Assembly (NCBI RefSeq): GCF_036370855.1
Contig: NC_088100.1
Span: forward strand, 37,026,563 to 37,090,562
Origin: Dromaius novaehollandiae
Taxonomy: Eukaryota; Chordata; Aves; Casuariiformes; Dromaiidae
DNA: 64,000 bases
Reading direction: 5' to 3'
The translations under genes and the position numbers were made by a program. Shown here piece after piece: positions 1-14,200 of the stretch. Position 1 is the stretch's first letter. Each line of letters opens with the position of its first letter. Under the pieces are notes generated by a model that was not told where the DNA came from, did no database searches, and saw only the letters and a list, made by a program, of their open reading frames with translations.

Positions 1-3000
1 AATCTGATGCTGATGTATGTGCTGTACAGCCAAAATATGTTCCAGGAGACCTATATTTTGTCTAAGCAGACACTGTATTATTAGTCAGTTGCGTAAGGGC
101 AACTTCAAAGCCTGCAGAATATCATCTTGGAGCAAAAACCAAAACTGGAATGTGTCCCAACCTTAAAATGGGAGGATGTGCCAGAAAAACTTCCCTCACA
201 AACTTGTGCGCTACATGACATGTAACATCAACACAACCTCAGCAATGCTATAAAATAAGTAAGTATTCCAAAGCAAGGTGGGACACAAACACATTTCATG
301 GAACACATAAAACCAAACTCAAACAGCATGAAAAAAGTAGTATTTATTTTATTGTTCACAAATGCATGAACACCTTATGCAAAAGCAGCATCCTGAACCA
401 TACATTTCCCCTATCATCATGGGATATTGGCAGAAAGCAAGCATTTTTCTATTCTTCTTGATTAAACACACACTGCTGATGTAAATGGGAATGAACCCAC
501 TGATTTCCATGGAGCTCTGTGTAAGTTAAAGAGGCCAACTCAGACTGCAACACAATTAGATGTTGCAAAGGCATCTTGCTCTTCTCTCAATGACAAATTA
601 TCATAGTATGTGCTTCCCACTAAGATGGATACACTGTCCAGATACCTAATAAGTTCCCCACTCTCTTCAGTTCTAACTGAAACAGATAAAATTTTAAATA
701 TTTATTTAAGCATTATGACCCCGAAACCACACTAACTTAATGCCAGGTTTATGTTTATGCTCCAGGAGCAATCTTATTTTATTCAAAACTTTAAAAGATA
801 ACAAGTGTGCTCAGATGCTGTTTTAGGAATGAGACCTTTCAGCACAGTAGTCATCTACTCCTTTCCTACCTGCCTCCTCTGCACCTGGAGGACAAATGCT
901 TACACTGAACAAATGCAGTCTGAGCTTAACTTGAAAAAATGCACAGCATTTTTTTTACCTTCATCTTTTCCTCCTGATCTTGAGATGGAAGTAGTTAATG
1001 GACCAGACTAACCAGAATGCAAAGGTTATGTCTGCCTTCACGGCCAATACAAGCAATGGTCATATAATCAAATAGGCCATGCTTTTGAACCTACACAGAA
1101 ACATTTTTTTTTTCTGTTTTTGTTTTCTTTAATAAAGAAGCATTCTCTTAAACAGAGAACTTGATTGCAATGACCTTGAAGACTTACCTGGAGCAAATTA
1201 CTCCTATTGTTTCTAGAAATGACCCCTACTATAAGATAGCATCATTCCTCCACTCCTCTGAGTGAGACTTCCCCTTTCCTCTCTCCTGCAAATCTACAAC
1301 AGAAGCCTCAAAATATTTATTACACTAGGAGAGATGGCTCTGACGGAAAAAGCTTCCATCACCCTATGTCTAAAATGACTGACAAATACTGTGTATGTCT
1401 GCAAGACTGATATTGGGTCTACGGATCAGTGAAAACTTCATTTTACTGCTCAAGCTGTAGGAACTATGGTATTAGCTCCTGCCAACTTCATATTTAAGAA
1501 ATATCATTTACTTCACACACTGGAAGAACCCGTTAAGAACCCATATATATGTGTGTATATATATATAGATGGATAACTTTTACACTGAGCAAATCGCTAA
1601 AAGAACTCAGCAACAACTAACATACAATGCTAGAGATGAGGATAAATGAGATGGTGTCACTTATATGGCATCAGATAGTTATATGACTCTTTGACCAAAG
1701 AGTTTCAAAATTATTCACAAATAAGTATCTTTCAATGACAAAAATAAAAAATTCCAAAGGGCCTGAATTTCACTTCTAAATAAACTGGAAGCATGTAGCA
1801 GGAAATATTTACCATGCAAAGTAGCTTCTATAATTTAAATTTCAATTCTGTGTATAGCAAGCACATCTAAACATACACTCCATTACTTTTGTAGCCAAAT
1901 TCTGAGGTACCTTGGTGATGACTTTAATGAATCTGGCAGTATCTCACATGTGTATCACTGCCTCAAATTTTGGAAAAGAAGCAGCTGTACATTTTCAACC
2001 CTGTATATTGAGAGTCTGGCTGCACAAAGTCTGAAGCAGAAGTATTCCGCTCATGACCACACCTGCAAAAATGCACATTTAATAAGGCCATCATACTCAA
2101 GCTCAAAACAGGACTCAAGTCACATGAGCAATCAAATAAATCAGAAACAGATCCAGGAAAGCCATATAACAGAAGATGGTCTCAAAAAGCAGCATTCCAG
2201 GAATTTAATAAGTGATTGTTTTCTCCATGAAAATGCGTGCTAATATCTTGAATTGATTTTATCCACAGGTCCAGTCAACATAACTAGTATCCATACATGC
2301 ATTCTTACAAAGCGTCATTTTATTATTATTTTTACTAAAAGGTACCAAATGACCCAGAGTTTGAGGGTAGGATTCTTTCTACCCCAGTTCTATCAATGAG
2401 GTTCAAGTTGTTATCAACTTTAAGCAGTTTCCATGCATGCTGAGGGGAGATTTGACTTTCAATTGTTTTAAATATTTGTCCGCATGCAAGATACAAATCT
2501 TATTTTACAAAGTGTAGCAAAGATAACTGAACCTGAACTGAAATATTCCTCAGGGTGTTCTTGCAGAGCTAGATCATGTTAAGACTACCAGTTTATCTGA
2601 TCTAGCTTCAAGAAAGACAGAGCACACAATCAATTTAACACAAAACAATGAAGGGTGCAGATTTACAGTGAGTTAGCTGCCCACATCCCATGGCAAATAG
2701 AAAGAAGCTACCCTTTAATCAACATGGGGTAAGCTACCTTGAATTTACAGTAGGGTAAGAGTATTCACACCAGCTATTACCTCAGAGTAGCAGGTGTGCT
2801 GTAAATCTGCTGTTCAGCTTGCTTTGTAGTAATTTGCTCCATTCTGGAGTTGTCCAGCCAGCTAACATATTGGCTTAAAGATAATGGCATTTGTCCAAGA
2901 AGGAAGTAGACCACTTTCCATCTTCCCCATGCCACTTTACATAAATACATAGTTATACAAATGCAAAAAGCATCAGAACCAAGACTAGAAGAATCACAAG

Positions 3001-3070
3001 ACAAACAGGAAAGTTAATGGTCACATGCATTACCATTCAGCAAAGACAGTCCCTCACAATCCTGTATTCT
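1..3070. other. 3' flank of ELOVL4, no recognised gene
   Basis: AT-rich sequence with short open frames only. The longest, a 97-codon plus frame at 1950-2243, shows no recognisable domain. A short imperfect TA/TG dinucleotide run sits at about 1540-1566. I see no exon with homology and borders, no RNA gene and no clear transposon. Confidence 0.5.
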
Positions 3071-3074
3071 GCCA

Positions 3075-4948
3075 TAAAATCTACACTAGGGTTTATTACT
3101 GATGACCTACCTTCCAGGCTAATCAATCCAGCATTAGTGATTATTTCTGAGTACAAACTATATCCAAAGCTTTTCCACCTAAGACCTATATTTTGAGTTT
3201 AGATAGAGTTTTCAGTATCATGACAAGAGACAAACCTAGGACAAAGATTGTGACTTGTTTGCATGTTATAAATAACAGGCAAATGGGTAACTGAGGTGCA
3301 AAAACTAGTAATTGTGCCAGACACTTTACACCTACAGCTCCATTTCTTTCTCCTGTAATGTGTCACTTGCCTGATGCAAATCTGACACTAACAATGAATA
3401 TGTTTTTGACCAAAGCCGTTAAGAATGCATTTAGACAGCAACAGATCAGCTCTTGCAGTGTTGAAAAAGGAACCTGAGAGTTCAAGATATGGTTTCTAAT
3501 TCCAACTGTCTCATACTCATGGCATACTGGGCAATTCAAAGCTTCTCTCTCTCTCATAGTAATCACATTATATGGAAGGGAAATAACATTCATATTTTCT
3601 TCACAAAAAGGGTAGTAAGTCCATTAACGTATCAAGTGAGATGAAAAGCAGTGTAAAAGAGGCTTCTGCTTATTGTAGCAGTTATGATTAAAAAAGGATC
3701 AGCAGAATCACTTCGTCAATTAGGTTAATACTTTGGGAATAGAGTTTCAGAAGTCTCTCTGTGGCATTCACATTAAAGTGGTAGCCTGACTACTAGCAAT
3801 ATTTTTGCCTGTAATTGTCTAATGCATAGAGTATTGATGGGTATATCAAGTAGCAGCAGTATTTTCAGCATTTTATATCTGCTGTATTTAGTACTTTATA
3901 CCTGAATTCTCTCCCCCAATAAAAAGTGTCTGTCCTGTAGTTAGCATGACTATCCCATGCACACAGCATTTCTAAATGGAATTACATATTATCGTTCTCT
4001 CTCCAACACAATATTATCTTACCATTTTCACTATCAGTCAGCACCACAGTTTTAACGCAGGTCATGAACAACATGTAATGGGCCTACTTTAATTGCTTGC
4101 TTCAGACGTTGTTTCATATTCACACATTCTTAAAATGTCTTCTTCACTTAGCCATATTAAAAATAGTACTCCAAAATTTAAGTTTATATTGAAAAAGAAC
4201 ATTGATGATTTTACCAAAACACACCTGAACAAAAACAAGAAAAGTCCCCTGTACTCACAAAGCAAATCAAATTTTCTCCTGAATTAGTGTTAACAGACAT
4301 TTATATTAGAAGACTCCATATTTCAGAAATCAGTTATTTAATGCTCAATATTCTTTTCAGCAGATGAAGAGGTAGGTATATTTCCACATAACAACAAAAA
4401 CTGTAACAGACATTAAATTAAATCAAGTAATGTCTGAAAAGTCAAACACTGCTCTGACAGCACATAAACGTAATTGTGTGTGAAGATACTCCCCAAGGAG
4501 AACAAGAAAAGTTGTGCATTCTGATTAGATAATACGTCATCATTTAAAATTTAATAAATTTTTTGGAAAAAAACACAGGTATTCAAACACTACTTCCTTC
4601 CATTCCCTCCCCCCAAGAAACATGAGTGTCCACAAAACTGGTTGTATCAATGGTAGTATGAACTTTTGGACTGCTAAACATGGAATTTACTGCAATTCTT
4701 CCTTACATTCACCAACACCAGCAGTCTACAAATTTACACAGAGACCATATGCATGATAATTACATCATTACAATAGAAATTCAACTTTAAGTGTTGTTAA
4801 AACAATCTTCATAAATAATGAAAATATCTGTGTTCTAGCTCTTCAGTGACCTAAGGTTAATTGGTACAGATAGATATCAGGTTTTTTTCCTTTTATAAAC
4901 GAAACTGGAGGTTCCTCACTGCCAGCAATGGTTAAGGCCTGAATCAAG
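3075..4948 (-). other. ELOVL4: Putative ELOVL4 3' untranslated region
   Basis: The stretch lies directly after the stop and has no reading frame of note. It is AT-rich with several ATTAAA variants on the minus strand (for example TTTAAT on plus at 4336, 4549 and 4088). The first canonical AATAAA on the minus strand is at 3097-3092. An end near 3075 gives a 3' UTR of about 1.85 kb, similar to what I recall for mammalian ELOVL4. Upstream variant hexamers could give shorter isoforms. The exact end is inferred. Confidence 0.5.
3092..3097 (-). terminator. Candidate ELOVL4 poly(A) signal AATAAA
   Basis: TTTATT on plus is AATAAA on minus. It is the first canonical hexamer downstream of the ELOVL4 stop codon. 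The minus-strand sequence just beyond (about 3055-3030) is GT-rich (GATTGTGAGGGACTGTCTTT), as expected of a downstream element. The position is seen; its use is inferred. Confidence 0.45.
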
Positions 4949-5224
4949 TTACTCTCCTTTTGCTTTTCCCTTTTTCTGCTTTTTTCCATTTTCCACCACT
5001 GGAATATTTTCTGGTTTGCTTACTCCATTTGCAACAGCACCATTTGCTATTTTGCCATTCTTTACAGGTTCCTTGGGCAGCTTGTATGTCCGATAGTAGA
5101 AGTTACCAAACAGGAAAATGAAGGTGACAGCATAGAAAATTACACCCCAGTGCATCCATTTAGGGAAAGGACAATCAATATAAATAGACAAGGCTGTGTG
5201 GCCAATGGTCACATGGAACTGCAC
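4949..5224 (-). CDS. ELOVL4: ELOVL4 coding exon 6, C-terminus and stop (residues 223-313)
   Basis: 276 nt from a TGTCTTTCAG acceptor to TAA at 4951-4949. It begins [20 protein letters not shown], continues [20 protein letters not shown] with a last membrane span at about 247-264, then a Lys-rich cytosolic tail from about 268 to 313. The tail ends [14 protein letters not shown], giving K309 and K311, the KxKxx dilysine signal that retrieves the enzyme to the ER. The corresponding human exon is the one truncated in Stargardt-like dystrophy (STGD3), where loss of this signal mislocalises the protein. Here the signal is intact. Confidence 0.96.
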   Translation of the reverse strand: MQFHVTIGHTALSIYIDCPFPKWMHWGVIFYAVTFIFLFGNFYYRTYKLPKEPVKNGKIANGAVANGVSKPENIPVVENGKKQKKGKAKGE

Positions 5225-8200
5225 CTGAAAGACAGAAAATACAGAATCAAGAAAGTTTAAATATATTCTATACATCTGACTGCAATGTATACCAGTGCAT
5301 TAGGTTACGAAAACTGTTAAAACTTTGGGGGGGGAGGGGGGGGCGCTATCATTGGCTGCCAGATCACACATGCACACATATGACTGATCATGGAGATCAA
5401 CTTTATTACAACCTCTGGTACTAGTTTTCAAAGCTGGAAAAATGAGAAGACATTAAGAGATCTGGATTTTTTTCTGCCTTTTCAATAGGCCTTTGCAATT
5501 CACAGTTGAAACAAAAAAATATATCAGTATTACAAGACTTGCACAACTCTTCTCTGTGCTGCACGTTTTCTGAGAAATAAAACAAATGCTTCCATCTCCA
5601 GGGCTTTTTTACTAGTCCTGAAGCAGATTTTGAATATCAGACTGGGGGGGTGGGAACGGGATGGACAGCCAAAGCAAAAATAAACAAAGGAATGGACACA
5701 GACCCATTCACTGTAATTAGATTTCCTTCACCAGGTTGTTGCTGTATAATAAACCAGACCTCAAGCTTGTCCTTTAAACTAAAGGGGTAATTTCAAGGGA
5801 TTTAGAATAGGATAACCAGACGCAGTATCACTGCCTTACAGTAACAGACTGCTTGCGTGTGTGGGAGTGTGGGGTGAACTCAGTGTCAACCTGAGGCTGA
5901 GTTGTGAAGTGGTATTTAGCACTTTCCCAGTGTGGTAATCATTTTTATTGTGCCACTAAATAACAGCAATTTCTTTACAAATATAAAAATCTTTTAAGAC
6001 TTAAAATACTCATGAGTAGTAGTAAGTCCTTTTAGGAGGACTTTTTCCACATATTCATACAACAGTGGTTATATACTTGAGCAATTAAATTGACTGCTTA
6101 ATTGCACCAAGTAATATAATCATTTCTGACTTGAGCTGTAAATAAATATCAGATAGCTAGATATTTCTGGAAAGAGTCTGTTTCAGAGTTCTGCAGATAC
6201 CAGTCTACTCAGAGGTAATAACTTCCAAGATAAAGGGAGAAAAGTTATACCTACCAGTTGTAATATGGTCAAGTATCGTTTCCACCACAGATATTTCTGA
6301 AATTTAGGGCCACAGGCAGCTAATCCATAATACATGTACATAATGACGTGAATAAATGCATTCATCTGAGCTCCAAAAAAAGCTGTCCAGAAATGGAAGG
6401 GAAGATTTTAATGTAATTTTGAAAAAATGAGGAAAACATCTATTCTCATATTATTTATATAATAGTACAATCATGAAGCATAGGGAATGCTGCACTTCCA
6501 TCTTTGAAAGAGTCCACTGTATAAACCTAACTGCTGACATGTACTGGCACAAATATCTGTTCATCCTAGTAGTGTGTCATGTCTTTCATGGAACTACTTA
6601 TGTAAAAAGTTATTCATATAGATTTTTGTTGAACAGACATTTGTCATAAGCAATCCACATTAGTTATTGCAGTATAAGTGCAATTGGTTTGTTAAGGGAT
6701 TATTAAAAACAATGTTTCACAATGCAAGGTATAGAGAAGTGTTTATCAGGTTCTGTGCTTTAATCTATTAAGCTATGTATAAGTAAAGTTTGTAAGATTC
6801 ACTTCCCAGCAAGAAATCAAGAAACTCATATGGAAGCCTGATTAAAGAGACCAAAAAACAATACAAAGCAAAACTTCATTTGTAGTTGTAGATGTTTAAG
6901 GGCACTGCAAAGCAAGTTTGTCTCCTAAAAGCTCATCTTTATTTTTTTTTATTTATAACTCAAACTCCAGCATTCTTAAACCAGTAAAGGAATAGTGTAA
7001 CATTTTGCAGAACAATTCATGCTGGAAACAATGATGATAGTTCTCATTTGCATTAAAACCTCTTAGCTCTGTCAAGATATGCAGCCATTTTACAGAAGCA
7101 AATTATATCTTTCTAAGATTTTCTTACACTGCCAGAAAGGCTTGAAAAGGCTGTATGTAATGTAAAACACTGGGGCAATATAAGCAGCAGCTGCTAATAT
7201 CAGACAATTTAGATTTCCATGCAGTAAACTATGTCTAAACCCTGTCAGTTAATTTGTAATAGATCTATGTAAGCAATGTGTTATCAACTACAAAACAGAA
7301 GATAGATCTATCTGCATTTATGCTGCAGCCCTCCATTCCTGTGGAAGAGCAACTGTTGCTTTTCTTTTTGCAGGGGATAGAAGCTAAGAGGCAGTGCAGG
7401 AACATCACAAAACTGAAATAAGTTTGGAAGTAGTCCCAACTGTTGTACTGAATATTGCAGATATTTATAGCATAAAAAAAAATTATAAAAGGCAGTAAGG
7501 AAGAGGGCATTTTGAGGTGTCCAGGGAATTTCCAGGTAAGACTACAAGCAAGCAGGTGTAGTAACCAATGAAGATCATGAAACATCTGGTTGAGTACTTG
7601 CATTCTGCAGACTACTTTGGAGAAATTCAGCCATAGTTACAGATACTAGTTCTAGGTATTTCTCCTTCCGAACAAAAACAACCACTCAGTACAAGACATG
7701 TAGAGTAAACGAGAGCATAAAGCCCACCTACTGTAAGTATTGGGGTGGTTTGACAAAAGAAACTTTAGTTTGGAGTTTACTGTAGGTAACTTAAGCGTCT
7801 TAAGCTTACAAAGCACATTACAAACTACAGAATATTTTCCCTGAGCCCTTTGCTCTGCAGAGCTTATAATTTGTGAGAGAAAAGGCAACAATGTCAAAAA
7901 CAAAAGGTACAATGCAGGAAAGGGAGGATGTAGCAAGAACAATGTAACAAAATTCTTTGATGTGGGTTTTAGAAGCAAGAAAAAAAAAAAGCTAAAGATG
8001 ATCATGAATAATAGACTTGTGTCATTATGAATAGCTTTTAAAAGTTAACTGACAAATTTAATGGCTCACCTTCACAGGAAGGTTTCAGAATTTTATACAT
8101 GCATCTTTTATAAAAAAGAAAGCAAACCCCAAACTTGGATATAATGCCAAATATCATCTCCATTAACTTTATTACATTTGCACACAGATTGTGGCCCATA

Positions 8201-11200
8201 ATTAGATTTTGCAGTTCTCTGTATCTGCAAAGTTAAAGTTAGGCAAGACACATTCATCTTTATTTCATACAGAACACGGATAATTCTGAAGACAGAATTT
8301 CAGGCTTGCATTTGATGTCAGGGTGGGGGTGGGGGGGGGAGGAGGGAAGTTTTGCAGTTCATTAGACTATGGCCCTGGTACCTTTTCCTCCTCCACATTT
8401 CCCACAGAGAAAATATGTACATATTAAAGCTACCACACTGGTTCAGTGCTATTTAAACAGTCTTGTACATCATACAGTGATAATTCTATGAAAGCTCTTT
8501 TCTATTCATCCCAAATAATAATTTTCCATCATGTCCACCCAAAGGGTGTGTGTATTTGTGTGCGTGTGTGTGAGGGAAACTCACCTTGTCCACCTGCAAC
8601 CCACTTAATACCAATCCACCACAGGGTGAACATGGTGAAATGGTGATAGACATGAAGAAAACTAATTTGGTTAAATTTCTTCCTCAGGATGAAAAATACT
8701 GTATCCAAGTATTCAATTCCTTTGGAGACATAATACCACCATAAAGCAGCAGCTATCTGTAATAAGAAAAAACCAAAAGTTTAAATGATTCCAAGTGGAA
8801 TGGAATAAAATTAACTCCACCTATCTGCTGCAAGGGAAGCATATCTCTTCCTTCCCCAAATTCTGGTTAATGGCATTAAATGTTGAGGTGGAATCATTAA
8901 ACACCTGGCAGTAATAGAATAATAATAATATCAAAACTCCAGTCATCCATTCTGGACAGGGTTGTAGTATTCTGAACCCATGGCTCACAAATCACTACTG
9001 TAAAAATAAACAAAACCCCCTAACATAATTAAAATAATTAAAAGCCTTGCTGTCTCTAAACAGTCTACAATTTAAACATAAGGAGTCTGCATTCTCTTTC
9101 TTTACCCTAAGCTCGGTGGGAGAAGACTACTGCAGGGATTCTTGTACTAATGAGGCAACACTGATGTGGTCAGAACAATGAGGCAGAAACATTATGATAA
9201 AGCAAAACCGCAAAGGCTGCAACTTTGTATAAAATTCTTCTGATATTGCAAGTGCATGGTGGGAGGATACCAACTCATTCTACAAGCTAGATGCAGCATA
9301 GATTTCATACCCAATAGGGCAATACTCCCCTCAGCTTCTAGCCTACTCAGTAAATCTTTCTGAAAACCAGCATTCCTCCAGAGGCTATCTTCCATTCTGG
9401 GAACAGAACAAGTGAAATTATGCGAGGCTCACACAGCAGAAGATACAGAAATATAACCCAACTACCCAACAAGGCAGCGCTACACAACAAGCTTTTTCTT
9501 TTTTTCTTTTTTTCTCCTCCCAGTCCACCAATTACAGTGGAATTTGCCCAAGGTGCAACATGAAGCATGGATTCCCACTGAAACTGGGATATCACTATAT
9601 CAAGTAAAGCTCAGAAGCTCCATGCAGTAATTTCCTAATATTGTGATATGGAGGTATCATGGTGGCAGGACTCCCTTCCGTATCCCAAAGCATAGCAATG
9701 AGTCTAGCTCCTGGCATCATAAGTAATCTAGCTCGTTATGCAAGGGTGGGAACAGAACGTATCCGAGAGAGTGACTCACATGTAGAATGAAAAAGTGCTG
9801 AAAAAGGCACCACCAAGAAGAGCAGGCAATGTCACAACACACTTATTTGAGCAAGTGAAAAGCTGACTTGGTCTTTCAGGACTCACCTGATGGCAAGTCA
9901 GACTCTTACCTTAACATTGTATAAAATAACTTCACCATCCCCCTCAGTCCCCGGGGAAGACAGAAAAGAAAAATAAGAAAGCAGCAGCTTCTCTCCCCAA
10001 ATGCACACAAACTGTTGTGTGAGTGAGAGAAAGGGAAACCAGAAGAATGAGCAGTACAGAGCACTGTTACAGTCCTGCATGGTATTTTCCTCCACCCTTC
10101 TAATCTAGCTGGAGAGGAATGGTCTCTCCCCACAGTAAGCTAAATCACAACCATACTCTGCCTGATGAACATTTTAGGAGAGATTGTGACAGTAGCGAGA
10201 AAGCAGCACAAGAGCAGAAGAGTGCTGCAGTTCTGCATTGCAGACTCTGCAGTTTCCCAAAGGGATTGTACAACTTCTCATTGCCAAACTGCAGACTTTT
10301 ACATATCCACTACTGAATACCCTTCTCACTCTACAGATTGTCAATTTTATAAAAACAGATACTAACAGCTGTCAAAGCTGGAGAGGGGCCTGATGACAGA
10401 AAAGTGACTCCCACAGATCTTGGAGTTCCCAGGCATGCACGCAAGCTGCAAGAACTATCAATATATATGTTGCTCATTATCTAGTACACTTCTGCCTCTG
10501 GGACAGATAGTCATGTGTTTAGTAACACCCACATCAAGGCTTTGTCTCACACCCATGGATCAGCAGAACAGTCCAGCATCTTTCACAGATACTTGCTAAG
10601 CTGCAGCTTTTAAATAAATTACAAAAGATAAACATCTGTTCATCTCATGAGTTAACAATAAACACTTTGGCCTCCATCCACAAAAGGACAAGCCAGCATA
10701 ACAACATTAAGTCCCTTGGAGGTCCTACCTTCTGAGAAGCTTGTAAAGAATCAATAGTTCAGTTAGACACAAACTGCCATAAAAGCTCTTACGAAGCTGA
10801 TGCGCATTTTGTTAAAGAAACAGTGGAATAATAAGCAGTACTTGCCAATTCACTACATAACAGAGCACAATGCAAGTGGAGACAAAATCCAACAGAAAAC
10901 CTGTATTTTACATCCAAAGTGTTACAGGCTCACTGTATGCTCCCAGACAAGTCATTCACACCTTGTTCCTTCTTTTAAATTCCACCTGTCCTGCAGTGAA
11001 AGCAGTTGCAACCTGTGGATTAAAATCAACTGAACTTCTGATTAAAATGCTTCCCATCACTTAAGAACAAAAAATAGCATTCATCTCTTAGCAGGATTAT
11101 ATCTGCTGATTTTTATGTTCCTGCAGGTTTTTTGCCCGAAAGCTCTTTCATCCTCTCCCTTTCCCTCATCCAGTTTTATCTCTATTTATTCTTAAAACAG

Positions 11201-14200
11201 GTTTCAGGTACTGTTCTCTCTCAGTGCTCCCAATGATTTATGCAGGTATTTTGATCATTAGCTTATAGATGCAGAAAAAAATGAAACAGATGTTAAGTCA
11301 TTTGCCCAAGGCTACATATGCAATCAGTGACAGAGGACTGAAACAAAGCAGAACAATAGAATCAGTATGTAAGCTGTGTCAGGAGCAGATGGTCACTATT
11401 AAACTTGTTCTGTAAAGCATCAAAAATTATGACTTAATCAGTAGTCCTGCTTTGGACACAGCATGAAAGAAAAATTTAATTTAACAGAAAATATGTATTA
11501 AGATAAACATTTCTGAAGTGAATACTGCTAGTCATGACCATACCTTTTCTGGGAGTTTTCATATGCGTCAATCTAAGTCTGTTTAGACACCAGATGGCAC
11601 AGAAAGATTACATTACAGCCTAAGATTAAGGGGTCAACAAGGGGTCCAATCCCATGACCTCTGCCTGCTGCAAGCTTTTTAACAGAGGTCTGCTTTAACA
11701 TAACACCTGTGTCCTGCACCCTCCTTCCTCATTTTGGGTTGGAGCTGATTATCTGTTATGGGATTTGAAGGGATGGGTACTTCTGAAAAGGTAACAATGA
11801 CATTAAAAATTAAAGAGGAAACTGAGGTTTTTAAAGGTTTTTCCTTGCTTGAGTTATAGAATTTTCTTTATAAGACCATGAAGTTTATTTTGTTAACTCA
11901 ATTTTCCTTTTCATGGAAATTTACAGAAAATTTGTAAAGATCAAATTTATGGCCTTAATTATTGTATTTATTTCATAAGAGGAAATTATTCAAGCTCTAG
12001 ATATATGCGCAAACAGGAAAAGTAAAAGCAGATTAAAATTACAACACAGAAGACAACCATAGCTCATCTTTAAGATTACCATTAACACATTTAAAAGTAG
12101 GAACTAACTAATGTACCACAGTTCCAGACTTCTAATCCTTACTTCTCCAAAAACGCTAATAAAATAGATGAGTCTTCTCCTGGGAAACAAGAAGACACAA
12201 AAGTCAGAAGAGAGGCAAAGCGGCTACTCACAGATGCTAAAATTAAATGCCTGAATTTAGACCACCTTAGGAAGTTGTTTACTCTAAATAGTGGAGCTTC
12301 CAAAGGAGCACTCCAGAGCATGGAATTTAGCACCTCACCCCTTTGCACCAATTATTCTGGCTCCTAAACTAGTTAAGCAAAACGTTCCTCCAAGATGCAG
12401 TTCCAGCTCCTTCAAAAGTCCTTGCTGGGATTTTCCCCTTTTTCTTCCTTCTCTGTGTAGCTTTTCCTAACCAATTACAAAACATACTCCTTAACTTCCT
12501 GACAGCAGTCAGAAAGGTGGTTGCCTACCATACCAGGAGGTAAGTCCAATGAAAAGGAATAAGATATCTCTGCAACTCTGGCATCTAATTCCCATCCCTG
12601 CTCACTCTAGTTGTCTGGGGGAACCTCAATGAGATCAACAGGTGTAGGGTTAAAACACTAAATAGGAAGACCAGCTTCTTCATACTGTGTGTAAACTAAC
12701 TATAGAATTCATTGTCAAGCAATGCCAGAAGCTTGATAAAGTTCAAGAAAGCATGTAGAGAAATTTGTGAAAGAACATCCTGTTAAGAACTGGCAAAACA
12801 CAAGGATACCATCTCTGACTCAAAAGGTCCATGAGCTGCAGATGGTTGGTGCTGCTAGACTACACCGAGCAAGTGCCCCTAGGTGCCTTACTTTACACCG
12901 TTCCCTTGAAATCACTATTGGCTAATGTCTAAGGTAGGATGCGGGTTGGAGAAGAGGAGAAACACATTCTCTGTCACCTAGGATGGTCAATCTTTTGTTT
13001 CTCTTTCTTTGAGGGACAAGGTATGGTTTCTTGACACCTCATTCTGAATAGGAACATTGGTCAAAATGAACCACTACCTGGCAGCATCGTAGCAGCACTT
13101 TCCTGAGAAATGGCAGAAACAGAAGCCATACCAGGACTTTAGACCACCATATGTGATTTGTGTCACATTTCTCATTATTTAGTTCCCATTTTTTTGTTCA
13201 AGCTTGCTAACCCATACAATGAAGTCATATATGAAGCTGTTGCTTTCCAGCTCATGTTCTATAATGCTTTCTGGGCTCAGTGCTTTTCCTGTTTGAGTTA
13301 GTGCCAGCCTCCTTTATCTGAATAATGCAGGACTCATTTACTCACTTTTTTACAAATAATTTTATTTATATGTAGTTCTATTAATGTAGAGCAGAATTCC
13401 TCTTCAGAGAAATCCTGGTGCCAAGAGAGACTAGATATTTACTATTTAAATCTACTTAAATGCTGTCAGAGATGTGATGCAAGACTCATTAGTTGTAAAC
13501 TTAAACTGCAAGAAGGAGCTCACATTTAGATACTTTAAGAGTTGCTTTTGCAGGTTTACATTAAGAGAAGTGATGGCAAATGGAATCTTAAGTTCTTTAA
13601 CACATCCTACAGTGTCAAAAAAAACAACATGCCTTATTACAGAGCATGATTTACTGTAACACAGGCCAGAAACTTATCTCAGACTCTTTGGTTAGACAAG
13701 AGAACAAAGTACACTTGTGAAAAGTGTAGCTTTCTACTTGTTACTTATTACTTTTCCTAAATTGAGAATTTATTTAGAAAAACTGCCAGATATTTAACAA
13801 GATAAGAGTTTTGATTGATAACACACTAATCGGTTACTGCAACAACTTGACAGAACTCAATTTGCACTGCTTTCCCAGTTCTATCAGTTGCAAATTGCAC
13901 ATTACAACTTAAAACTTTAGAAATAAAATTTATGTAAATCTGTAAGTCTGTAAAAAGCTTAGAAAGTCAGGAAATCCAAAGAGCTGATACTGCTAAAGCA
14001 ACCTGTCTTTTCCGGACATATCACACAATAAATACATGGTGCAGGTCATTTTGCCTTCATTTCATTATATAATAATCCTTTCTTTTTGGTCATAGTGATG
14101 AAAATGGAACATAATTTTATTGAGCATGTCTGACCTGCGCACAGCCTTCCAAAAGCAAGTGCACCTAAAATTCAGACATGAAGTATAAACCTAGTACTAA

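Noticed and set aside
7265-8005. Two minus frames of 112 and 117 codons within intron 4
   Set aside because: They lie between proven ELOVL4 exons, are poly-Phe/Leu from T-rich sequence and have no homology I can see.
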